A stretch of DNA of 64,000 nt from G963556115 sp963666605. Lineage in GTDB: Bacteria > Planctomycetota > SZUA-567. The notes below the pieces were generated by a model that saw nothing but the letters and a program-made list of their open reading frames with translations, did not search any database and was not told the origin of the DNA. The stretch is taken from the NCBI GenBank assembly GCA_965140405.1, contig OZ223208.1, forward strand, positions 1,178,001 to 1,242,000, given 5' to 3'. Made by a program: the position numbers and the translations under genes. Of the stretch, positions 7,613 to 16,122 are shown piece by piece. Position 1 is the first letter of the stretch, and each line of letters begins with the position of its first letter.

Positions 7613-9019
7613 CTATTCAGCAAGCTTCTTAGCTTTCTCACGGACTTCTTCAATATTACCACAGTATAGGAAAGCCTGTTCAGGTAGGTCATCACACTCA
7701 CCATCAAGGATCTGTCCAAATCCATCAACAGTCTCAGCGATAGGAACATAACGCCCTTCCATACCAGTAAACTGTTCAGCAACAAAGAACGGCTGACTGA
7801 GGAATCTCTGTACCTTACGAGCTCTAGATACAGTAACCTTATCTTCATCAGACAACTCATCCATACCTAGAATTGCAATAATATCTTGTAGCTCTTTATA
7901 CTTCTGAAGCAGTCTCTTAACTTCAGTTGCAACCTCATAGTGCCTATCACCAACAACACGTGGGTCAAGAATAGTCGAACTAGACTCAAGCGGGTCAACC
8001 GCAGGATAGATACCAAGTGCCGCGATCTGACGAGATAGAGCTGTAGTCGCATCAATATGGGCAAAACACGTAGCCGGAGCTGGGTCAGTATAATCATCCG
8101 CTGGCACATAGATCGCCTGAATAGAAGTAATAGAACCCTTCTTAGTAGATGTAATACGCTCCTGAAGAGCACCCATCTCTGTTGCAAGAGTTGGCTGATA
8201 ACCAACCGCAGATGGCATACGACCTAGAAGTGCCGATACTTCTGAACCCGCTTGTACAAAGCGGAAGATGTTATCGATAAACAAGAGAACATCCATACCC
8301 TCTTCATCACGGAAGTATTCCGCAACAGCAAGAGCGGTAAGCGCAACACGTAGACGTGCTCCAGGAGGCTCATTCATCTGACCATAGATTAGTGCAGTTT
8401 TATCCAAAACGTTGGATTCCATAAGCTCAAGCCATAGATCATTACCTTCACGAGTTCTTTCACCAACACCCGCCATTACCGACCTACCACCATGCTCTGT
8501 TGCAATAGAACGAATAAGCTCTTTCATCACAACCGTCTTACCAACACCCGCACCACCAAAGAGTCCAACTTTACCACCTTTTGGGATCGGCTGTACAAGA
8601 TCGATAACCTTGATACCTGTTTCTAGCAGATCAGTTGATGTTGACTGTTCAGCAAAGGTAGGTGCAGCACGGTGAATAGGATAATGAAATTCCGAATCAA
8701 TCGGACCCATACCATCAACCGGCTCTCCTGTAACGTTCATAATACGTCCAAGAGCCTTCTCCCCAACCGGAGCCATAATCATACTGCCAGTATTGACAAC
8801 ATCCATTCCACGCATAAGTCCATCTGTACTGCTCATCGCTACAGTACGAACGGTACGCTCACCAAGGTGCTGTGCCACTTCAAGGGTCAACAATGCCCCA
8901 TTATTATCGACAGTCAGAGCTGTGTAGATATCAGGCATACTATCCACATCAAACTCAACGTCAACAACAGGCCCAGCGATCGATTTAATTCTACCAAACG
9001 TTTTGTCTTGCTGTATCAT
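7613..9019 (-). CDS. atpD: ATP synthase F1 subunit beta
   Basis: 468 aa, normal length. Catalytic subunit. Walker A GGAGVGKT at residues 155-162, the catalytic glutamate in GERTREG near 187, and Walker B ending VLLFIDNIFRF near 235-245. All expected active-site elements are intact. Start follows an upstream gap of 110 bp from atpG. Order alpha-gamma-beta-epsilon is canonical. Confidence 0.98.
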   Translation of the reverse strand: MIQQDKTFGRIKSIAGPVVDVEFDVDSMPDIYTALTVDNNGALLTLEVAQHLGERTVRTVAMSSTDGLMRGMDVVNTGSMIMAPVGEKALGRIMNVTGEPVDGMGPIDSEFHYPIHRAAPTFAEQSTSTDLLETGIKVIDLVQPIPKGGKVGLFGGAGVGKTVVMKELIRSIATEHGGRSVMAGVGERTREGNDLWLELMESNVLDKTALIYGQMNEPPGARLRVALTALAVAEYFRDEEGMDVLLFIDNIFRFVQAGSEVSALLGRMPSAVGYQPTLATEMGALQERITSTKKGSITSIQAIYVPADDYTDPAPATCFAHIDATTALSRQIAALGIYPAVDPLESSSTILDPRVVGDRHYEVATEVKRLLQKYKELQDIIAILGMDELSDEDKVTVSRARKVQRFLSQPFFVAEQFTGMEGRYVPIAETVDGFGQILDGECDDLPEQAFLYCGNIEEVREKAKKLAE

Positions 9020-9129
9020 CTTCTATCTCCGAATACTTCGGTTAAAATATTCTAATTACACTACTATCATTATTATAAAATTGTAACAATAAATCTTATA
9101 TAACTACCAGAATCTATACTTAAAGCTCA

Positions 9130-10026
9130 CTAACCAAGCGCATTAGCTCCACCAACAATATCGAGTAGCTCAGCAGTAATACCAGCCTGACGAGCTCTAT
9201 TATATAACAAGGTCAAGGAATCAATCATATCATCAGCTGCATTAGTCGCACTATCCATTGCCGCCATACGAGCAGCCAATTCGGCAGCGTAACTTTCAAT
9301 AATAGCATGATATATCTCAGTAGAGACATAGTGAGTTACTAGCGACGTTAGAGCTTCAGCCGGAGAAGGCTCGATGGAGTAAACAGGCCTAATATATCCT
9401 TCTTCTCTCTCAACCTCTGCAGCCTGCTCAGCAATTCCAGCAAGATTAAGTGGCATAATACGTTCAACAGTAGGAACCTGCGACATACGAGAAACAAACT
9501 TATTGTAGACTATATTTACTTCATCTATTCTCTCATCTGGGTTATCACTAAGATAAAGATCAATCAATCTTTTAGCAATATCACCTGAAAGCATAAACGA
9601 CAACTTATCAAAGACATCATACCAGCTCTTCAACACAGTCATATTTGCTTTATTCAGACCCCAAATTGCTCGCTTACCAACAGCATAGAACACATGCTCT
9701 ACTCCACTGTTTTCCTTAACATAACGCTTCGCTTCTCTGATAATATTATTATTAAAACCGCCACATAATCCACGGTCACCAGCGACAACAATAGTCAGTA
9801 CTCTCTTGCACTCTCTTGATTTTAGTAGAGGGTGTTCATCACCATAGAGGTTACTTGCAATACCTGAAAAGATTGCGGCAATACCTTGTGAGTATGGTCT
9901 GATAGTCTCCATCTTAACTTGAGCTCTATTGAGCTTTGCAGCAGCGACCATCTTCATCGCACGAGTAATCTTTTGTGTATTTTTGACCGAGTTAATACGG
10001 GTCAAAACCTGCCTAGCTTGTGCCAT
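9130..10026 (-). CDS. atpG: ATP synthase F1 subunit gamma
   Basis: 298 aa, typical size. The central rotating shaft. The conserved N-terminal helix RINSVKNTQKITRAMKMVAAAKL (residues 10-32) and the C-terminal helix with MDSATNAADDMIDSLTLLYNRARQAGIT (about 254-281) are both present. GDRGLCGGFNNNI is the family motif. Lies between atpA and atpD. Confidence 0.97.
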   Translation of the reverse strand: MAQARQVLTRINSVKNTQKITRAMKMVAAAKLNRAQVKMETIRPYSQGIAAIFSGIASNLYGDEHPLLKSRECKRVLTIVVAGDRGLCGGFNNNIIREAKRYVKENSGVEHVFYAVGKRAIWGLNKANMTVLKSWYDVFDKLSFMLSGDIAKRLIDLYLSDNPDERIDEVNIVYNKFVSRMSQVPTVERIMPLNLAGIAEQAAEVEREEGYIRPVYSIEPSPAEALTSLVTHYVSTEIYHAIIESYAAELAARMAAMDSATNAADDMIDSLTLLYNRARQAGITAELLDIVGGANALG

Positions 10027-10136
10027 ATGAATATCCCAGTTAGTATAATTATTAATAAATTCTACTTATAGTGAGTAAAATTAATACCTAACAATTCTCA
10101 CTTACAAAAACCAAACTACTTGTCATAAATAGAGTC

Positions 10137-11819
10137 TTACTGAACAAACTTTCCTTTGAACTCATCAATAGCTGCTTTAAGAGCTGCTTTATTGTCGTCA
10201 GACAAGTCACCAGTATTCTTAATATCATCAAGAATATGGAGCTTTTCAGAACGAAGATAAGCAAGCATCTCTTCCTCAAAGCGTTCGATAGAGCTTACTT
10301 CAAGTGAGTCTAAGAATCCTTCAATACCGCAGAAGATAGCTACTACTTGCTCCCAAACTGGTAGTGGTTGATACTGTTGCTGTTTGAGCATCTCAACCAA
10401 TCTTTCACCACGAGCTAACTGCTTCTGAGTAACAAGGTCGAGATCCGATCCAAACTGAGCAAAAGCTTCAAGCTCTCTGTACTGAGCAAGATCAAGTTTC
10501 AAACTACCAGAAACCTTCTTCATCGCCTTGACCTGAGCCGCACCACCTACACGAGATACCGAAATACCTACGTTCATCGCAGGGCGCACACCAGAGAAGA
10601 ATAACGAACTTTCAAGGAATATCTGACCATCTGTAATTGAAATAACATTTGTAGGTATATATGCAGATACATCACCAGCCTGAGTCTCGATGACAGGTAG
10701 AGCAGTAAGCGAACCACCACTTGATGGTATTCTTGCTAGCTTCTTACCAGACATAGACTTTACAGCATCACTCGCCTCTTCATATCCAGGAACCCCAACA
10801 TAAACCATTCCTTCTGCATTCTCTTCAGTAAGCGTAGACTCATCCACACTACTTCCAACAATTACATATTTATTAGCAAGTTTTACAGCACGTTCAAGCA
10901 AACGAGAGTGTAGATAGAACACGTCACCTGGGTATGCTTCACGCCCTGGAGGACGACGTAGCTGTAGTGAAATTTCGCGGTACGCCCATGCATGCTTTGA
11001 CAGATCGTCATATACTACAAGGACATGCTTACCTTTATCCATGAAGTACTCACCAAGAGTTACCCCAGTATAAGGAGCTAGATACTGCTGAGATGCTGGA
11101 TCAGATGCAGTAGCAGCAACAACTATGGTATATCCAAGAGCACCCTCTTTTTGGAGAGTATCAATAATTCTAGTAACAGTTGAGCGTTTCTGACCAATAG
11201 CGACATAGATACAGATTACATCAAGATTATCAACGTTTCCATCCCAACCATGGTTCTGATTAAGAATTGCATCCAGAGCAATAGCAGTTTTACCTGTCTG
11301 CCTATCACCAATGATTAATTCACGCTGTCCTCTTCCGATAGGTGTCATTGAATCGATACACTTGATACCTGTTTGTAGAGGTTCTTCAACAGGCTGACGT
11401 TCAACAATACCTGGAGCGATTCTTTCAACGTTACGCTTCTCAGTAGACTCGATAGCACCCTTACCATCAACAGGTTCACCCAGAGCATCAACCACACGCC
11501 CAAGTAGAGCCTCACCGACCGGAACCTCCGAAATACTACCAGTACGTTTTACAGTATCACCTTCACGTATACCAATATCAGATCCGAGTAGAACTACTCC
11601 GATATTGTCTTCTTCAATGTTAAGAGCAATCCCCTTAACACCAGTAGGGAACTCAAGCAATTCACCCGAACAGGCATTTTCTAAACCATGCACACGAGCG
11701 ATACCATCACCCACCTGCAATACCTCACCAACCTCAGCACGATCAACATCACGACCAAAAGAAGATATCTCTTCTTTGATCAACGCACTGATCTCCTCGG
11801 GCTTGATCTGTACACGCAT
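10137..11819 (-). CDS. atpA: ATP synthase F1 subunit alpha, with an insertion
   Basis: 560 aa, about 50 longer than usual. Non-catalytic nucleotide-binding subunit. Walker A GDRQTGKT at 171-178, the QAGDVSAYIPTNVISITDGQIF block and SVSRVGGAAQ are intact. Between LLER (307-310) and GSLTALP (about 369) it has 57 residues where the E. coli protein has about 20. This segment, including GMVYVGVPGYEEASDAVKSMSGKK, would lie on the F1 surface. Longer inserts at this site occur in other phyla, so this alone is not proof of novelty. Gene order and neighbours are canonical. Confidence 0.97.
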   Translation of the reverse strand: MRVQIKPEEISALIKEEISSFGRDVDRAEVGEVLQVGDGIARVHGLENACSGELLEFPTGVKGIALNIEEDNIGVVLLGSDIGIREGDTVKRTGSISEVPVGEALLGRVVDALGEPVDGKGAIESTEKRNVERIAPGIVERQPVEEPLQTGIKCIDSMTPIGRGQRELIIGDRQTGKTAIALDAILNQNHGWDGNVDNLDVICIYVAIGQKRSTVTRIIDTLQKEGALGYTIVVAATASDPASQQYLAPYTGVTLGEYFMDKGKHVLVVYDDLSKHAWAYREISLQLRRPPGREAYPGDVFYLHSRLLERAVKLANKYVIVGSSVDESTLTEENAEGMVYVGVPGYEEASDAVKSMSGKKLARIPSSGGSLTALPVIETQAGDVSAYIPTNVISITDGQIFLESSLFFSGVRPAMNVGISVSRVGGAAQVKAMKKVSGSLKLDLAQYRELEAFAQFGSDLDLVTQKQLARGERLVEMLKQQQYQPLPVWEQVVAIFCGIEGFLDSLEVSSIERFEEEMLAYLRSEKLHILDDIKNTGDLSDDNKAALKAAIDEFKGKFVQ

Positions 11820-11948
11820 TTTTACACCCTCTCATTCAATTGAGAAACTATTAATCTATAATGTTTCTATAACCAAACTATCATACAATATTATTTTAGC
11901 AAACCAAGCATCAATAGAACCAAGACGCCAAATTTATATTTCACATTC

Positions 11949-12503
11949 TCAGACCAACTTTGCTTCAATTCTATCCATTCGTCCTTTGATAGAGCCATCA
12001 AACAGAGTATCGCCAATTTTAACTTTAATACCAGAAAGAAGGTCTTCGTTCACCTTGGTGTGAAGTCTTACATTCTTACCCTCACGCTTTTTAAGTGCAG
12101 CTACAATCTTTTCCTTATCTTCATCACCTAATGGATACGCCGACTCAACCTCAGCAGTAACGATTTCCTCAATCTTGGAAGAAATACGAATATACTCTCG
12201 AGCAATTCTCGACATCAATGGCACCCTAGCTTTACGGATGAGTACATTCAAAAAATCAGATACCAATTCACCAATATTAAGTTTTTCACAAAGCACATCT
12301 GTCAACTTTATCTTCTGATCAAGAGGCACTACCGGACTTCCTAAGAAGTCGACGAGTTCAGGAACAGATATATCACCACCTTCAGAATCAAGAATATCGG
12401 CGAGAACGATTATATCCTCATCTGTTTTCTCGATCTCTTTCTTGTCTACAGCAACTTCTGCTAACGCTCTAGCATATCTGCAAGCAATTACATTCTCAAT
12501 CAT
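11949..12503 (-). CDS. atpH: ATP synthase F1 subunit delta
   Basis: 184 aa, normal size. Peripheral-stalk cap joining the b subunits to F1. ACRYARALAEVA near the N-terminus and the C-terminal LLSGIKVKIGDTLFDGSIKGRMDRIEAKL are the family signatures. A GGGAG site precedes the ATG. Sits between the b' gene and atpA. Confidence 0.96.
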   Translation of the reverse strand: MIENVIACRYARALAEVAVDKKEIEKTDEDIIVLADILDSEGGDISVPELVDFLGSPVVPLDQKIKLTDVLCEKLNIGELVSDFLNVLIRKARVPLMSRIAREYIRISSKIEEIVTAEVESAYPLGDEDKEKIVAALKKREGKNVRLHTKVNEDLLSGIKVKIGDTLFDGSIKGRMDRIEAKLV

Positions 12504-12668
12504 CTAACAACTCCCAAGCGTCATACATAACAAGGTGGAAATAAAATAATGCACCACCAGAGTAACATTCAAATAAGGGAAAAGGTACATAGCACAAATC
12601 CAAAAGCACTTTAAAAGAGAGATACTGCGCACACTGCTCACTCTGTATATATTAAACCTATAGAGTGA

Positions 12669-13559
12669 TTATGATTTCATACTATCCAATTGACTGATGA
12701 AATCATCTACAGCTTCTTTATGAGTACTCTCATTTACCTTCTCAGCCAAGATTTTACGAGCTTCCACTACTGCATGCTCTGCAATCTCATGTTTTAATTT
12801 TGTTGCCGCAATTTCAATATCAGCATTTATACTACTCTTAACACTTTTAAGAATTGCTTTTGCTTCCATCTCAGCGAGCTCTTTCTGTCTAATTCTCTCA
12901 GCCTCTTCTTCCTCATGGAGGGATTCAGTAAGTCTAGCTCTCTCTAACTCTACCTCATTGATCAATGTCTCATACTTCAACTTGAGTTCAGAAGCCTCTT
13001 TCTGAGCCGCTTTTGCATCTGCCAAAGCTTGTGCTGTCTCAGAAGCTGATTCACTCAACATCTTATTGACCGGAGCTTTAAGCCCAAGATACAAGCCCAT
13101 AAACATACCGAGCAAGTTGTACACTGTAAATGTATATGCCCAGTTTATATTCCAGAACCAGCCAAGCTTGTATATTGCCATCTCTGTATAAGGAAATACC
13201 ATCATTTTGGGATCTGTTACTGACTTTGCTTTATCTTCCTGAATTGCTAGAGCAATCTCAGCAGCAACAGGGAGGGTAACTTTATCACCAGCATTGATTT
13301 GAACTGCTACCTTATTCGTTGTTTCAAAAGAATAGTCCATATCCGCTCTAAATGAGGCGATGTCTTCATTTACATTATTGAGAAGCTGTTCTGTTGTCTT
13401 GCCACCCTTAGGAAAAGCGCTCTTCTCCCAGTCGCCTGTAGATATTACTGTACCACTCCAAATAGACCCAACAATGTAACATACCATTAGTACAAGATAG
13501 ATAACACCATAGATCTTAAAAGGAAGAAGATTTATGCCTGACTTCTTTTCTCCGCTCAT
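12669..13559 (-). CDS. ATP synthase F0 b'-type subunit with outer-face domain
   Basis: 296 aa, almost twice a normal b subunit (about 160). It has two membrane segments: residues 14-36 and about 140-160. The roughly 100 residues between them (rich in Asp/Glu/Lys, with a predicted alpha/beta mix) should lie outside the cytoplasm. The rest (165-296) is a classic charged stalk coiled coil with QKEASELKLKYETLINEVELERARL. Its start overlaps the upstream b gene stop by 4 bp (ATGA), so the two are translationally coupled and probably form a b/b' heterodimer. I know no standard b subunit with this two-helix layout. Confidence 0.85.
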   Translation of the reverse strand: MSGEKKSGINLLPFKIYGVIYLVLMVCYIVGSIWSGTVISTGDWEKSAFPKGGKTTEQLLNNVNEDIASFRADMDYSFETTNKVAVQINAGDKVTLPVAAEIALAIQEDKAKSVTDPKMMVFPYTEMAIYKLGWFWNINWAYTFTVYNLLGMFMGLYLGLKAPVNKMLSESASETAQALADAKAAQKEASELKLKYETLINEVELERARLTESLHEEEEAERIRQKELAEMEAKAILKSVKSSINADIEIAATKLKHEIAEHAVVEARKILAEKVNESTHKEAVDDFISQLDSMKS

Positions 13560-14491
13560 GCTCTCTCTCCTTTTAGAACCTGTGCTACAATATCCTGCGC
13601 AAGTTCATCAACCTTACTTCTAAGTTCTTTATCTACTTCTGCAAGTTTTTCTTGTAGTTCCTTATGTGCTTCCTCACGGATAGCACGAGCTTCATCACTC
13701 GCTTCATGTACAACTACTTCAGATTCAAGGATAATTTCATGCTTTGCTTTCCCTAGAGCAAATATATGTTCACGCCTAATGTGATCAAACTTCTCCTTAC
13801 TCTCAGTCTCAAGTTTGGCAATATCTATCCGATTAATCTTCGCTTGCTCACTACCAACAGCAATTTCCTCTGCTCTCTCATCCATTATTTTTATCAATGG
13901 ATCAAACATTATTATCTTAAGAGCTGCTAAAAGAGCCAAAAATATTAGTGGAACCATTATCATAGTACCAAGCTCTATAGATACTACCCCACCAGTACCG
14001 ACAATTCTAATACGTTTAATATTTACCCCAATAAGTGCATCAAGGGCATTTTTATCCAGCACATCACCACTCTTAGCAATTACATTCCCCTTAGAGCCAA
14101 TGATATCATCTCTTATAGTATAATTCATACTAGCAAGATCAAGCACTGCACTAGGATCTCTTACAGAAAGCTTAGTGGCAACTATCGGCTCTAGCTTCAC
14201 TATATTAACATAATCATCAGCAGTCAGAGTATGCGTCTTATCATAACTTAGCTGTTTGGCAAAGTTATAACCATCAATTGGAGGTTGATAACCAGCTCGT
14301 ACTAATTCTTTCAGACGATTATCTCTTGCAGCCTTATTTGACTCCCACTCCTCCATACTCATTCCTCCAAGTATATCGATCTTCTTTTCGACATACCTAG
14401 GGACATCTGTATAGCCAAAGTTTGAGGCAGAGCCAAAACAATAAGCAATCAGAATAACTAGCACAAAGGCGATGAAAATAAGCTTTTTCAT
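13556..14491 (-). CDS. atpF: ATP synthase F0 b subunit with extracytoplasmic domain
   Basis: 311 aa. The N-terminus (residues 4-20) is a signal peptide or membrane anchor. About 150 outer residues follow, then a membrane helix at about 173-195, then the standard b start FDPLIKIMDERAEEI and a long coiled coil to the end (AKLETESKEKFDHIRREH). Residues 127-164, with GNVIAKSGDVLDKNAL and then IKRIRIVG, resemble the barrel-hairpin insert seen in the RNA polymerase beta' subunit. This is a structural resemblance only, with no functional claim. The stalk part is clearly ATP synthase b. The extracytoplasmic extension is unusual. Confidence 0.85.
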   Translation of the reverse strand: MKKLIFIAFVLVILIAYCFGSASNFGYTDVPRYVEKKIDILGGMSMEEWESNKAARDNRLKELVRAGYQPPIDGYNFAKQLSYDKTHTLTADDYVNIVKLEPIVATKLSVRDPSAVLDLASMNYTIRDDIIGSKGNVIAKSGDVLDKNALDALIGVNIKRIRIVGTGGVVSIELGTMIMVPLIFLALLAALKIIMFDPLIKIMDERAEEIAVGSEQAKINRIDIAKLETESKEKFDHIRREHIFALGKAKHEIILESEVVVHEASDEARAIREEAHKELQEKLAEVDKELRSKVDELAQDIVAQVLKGERA

Positions 14492-14861
14492 TTTTTTGCT
14501 TTCACAAAATATTCGCTAATAAAATACTTTACAATAGTACAGTATCACACTGAATACCAAAACATAAGAATGAATACCCTCAAAGTTAAAATTCGACCCA
14601 TAAACTTTAATGAGTATACAAAACAGTTCTAATAATTCACCTAATACTGGATAATAAATGTAAAGTACCTACACCACAACCATATCAGTCAACCCACATG
14701 AGAACCAACCAATACATTCACAAGACAGCACTTCTTAACCACTAAACAGTAACAAGCAACACACCCACTCATTACTCTAGCTTCTAATTAGTAAGGCTCA
14801 TACCGCACCTCAAAAGAAACCAAGTGTCAAAAGCAACCCCTTGCATTCTTACCCACTTAAT
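14492..14861 (-). other. 370-bp gap inside the atp operon
   Basis: No gene is visible between the c and b genes. On the minus strand two TTGAC-like boxes occur but with poor -10 partners, so an internal promoter is possible but not supported. No strong hairpin was seen. Confidence 0.5.
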
Positions 14862-15116
14862 TCAGCTACCTACGCTATATAGTAGTAGCGCAATAACCAA
14901 TGAGTAAATACCAGTTGATTCAGATACCGCCTGACCAACAAGCATCGTGCGGAATAGAGTGCTGTATTCCTCAGGACGACGTGAAATACCTTCACAAGCC
15001 TTACCAGCTGCAAAACCTTCACCTACACCTGGACCAATAGCACCAAAACCCATACAAATTCCTGCTCCTAAAAGTGCCGCACCTTTGATGATGGCATCGC
15101 TATCGATATCAGCCAT
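14862..15116 (-). CDS. atpE: ATP synthase F0 subunit c, Na+ type
   Basis: 84 aa, two membrane helices, normal length. Rotor-ring subunit that carries the ion. Helix 1 has GPGVGEGFAAGKA with Glu33. Helix 2 has GQAVSESTGIYS with Glu66-Ser67-Thr68 and Tyr71. The ES(T)xxY set is the established Na+ signature. Glu in place of the usual helix-1 Gln gives the two-carboxylate version described for Fusobacterium nucleatum. A strong AGGAG site precedes the ATG. The next upstream gene is a fused triple c lacking all these carboxylates. Confidence 0.97.
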   Translation of the reverse strand: MADIDSDAIIKGAALLGAGICMGFGAIGPGVGEGFAAGKACEGISRRPEEYSTLFRTMLVGQAVSESTGIYSLVIALLLYSVGS

Positions 15117-15240
15117 AATGAGAATCTCCTATTAAAAAAAGTTTTACTGCCAACCGTATAATTTTAAAACTTCAAACTGTATTGCCTATATAAAAAGATA
15201 AACAACAAGCAGTCCTTAAAACACAAATAACAAAACCTTA

Positions 15241-15990
15241 TTATGCTGTATATAGTAGCAAACTAATTACAAAAGCATAAATCGCTGTAGACTGTGATAC
15301 ACCTGCTCCTACAAAATAGGTATTATTCAGCTTCTGAGCTATCTCAGGGGTCTTTGCAAGCCCCTCACAGAACTTACCACCTATATAGCTACTTCCAAGA
15401 CCGGGTCCGAGCGCACCAGCACCCATACATATACCCATACCTAGAAGTCTACATGAGTTACGAATCTGATCAGACATATCCATATCTGCAAAATCCCCAC
15501 CACCATAGATCAGCATAAAGCTTACTACAAGAGAGAATAGAACCGGCGTCTGCCCCATTGCCTGTCCGACAACCATCATAATTGTCACCTTACCAGAATG
15601 TTTTGGGCAACGAGCCATAGCTTCGACAGCATCAGATGCAACTAGACCGTTTCCTGCACCAGAGCCGAGCGAACCCAATCCAACACTTATTCCAGCAGCC
15701 AAATATGCAGCACCTAGGGCATAGCTACCTTCTGCAACCAACTTTGATCCACCAAGACTATAGAGAATCAGAGCAATAACAAGAGAAAAAATAGAGGGAT
15801 TACTAGCAACAGCCTGCCCAATAAGCATCCCGCGAAAGAGTGACGAGCTCTGTACCGGCTGGCGAGCAATACCTCTTGCCGCACCTACCCCAACATACCC
15901 GATTCCCCATCCAGAACCAATAGCACCAAGACCCATTGCCATTGCTGATCCTAGATAAGCCGCCATATTTGCAACATTTATATCAGACAT
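15241..15990 (-). CDS. Fused three-hairpin c-like subunit lacking ion carboxylates
   Basis: 249 aa made of three c-subunit hairpins in tandem (about 8-80, 88-163, 176-248), so six membrane helices. Each copy keeps the G-rich packing face of helix 1 and the GQA-type segment of helix 2. The ion-binding glutamate of helix 2 is Ser63, Gln147 and Gln233 in the three copies. The helix-1 carboxylate position is Ile30, Asn114 and Ser200. No copy can bind an ion in the usual way. Multi-hairpin c proteins are known in V-type rings and in Acetobacterium woodii, where some hairpins lack the carboxylate, but all three lacking it is striking. Located between the a and c genes, so probably part of F0. Confidence 0.9.
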   Translation of the reverse strand: MSDINVANMAAYLGSAMAMGLGAIGSGWGIGYVGVGAARGIARQPVQSSSLFRGMLIGQAVASNPSIFSLVIALILYSLGGSKLVAEGSYALGAAYLAAGISVGLGSLGSGAGNGLVASDAVEAMARCPKHSGKVTIMMVVGQAMGQTPVLFSLVVSFMLIYGGGDFADMDMSDQIRNSCRLLGMGICMGAGALGPGLGSSYIGGKFCEGLAKTPEIAQKLNNTYFVGAGVSQSTAIYAFVISLLLYTA

Positions 15991-16122
15991 TTTTCAACCT
16001 TATTCAGATTAGTCATGAATCAATATATCAATTATTACCTTCATTATGAAACCAGTTACAGAGTTACGACTAGCATCGACCTCATATATTACTCTACCTA
16101 ACAACAAATGTACAAATAATTG

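Noticed and set aside
15241..15990. Triple c protein as V-type K subunit
   Set aside because: All neighbours are F-type and the hairpins resemble F-type c; no V-type genes are present.
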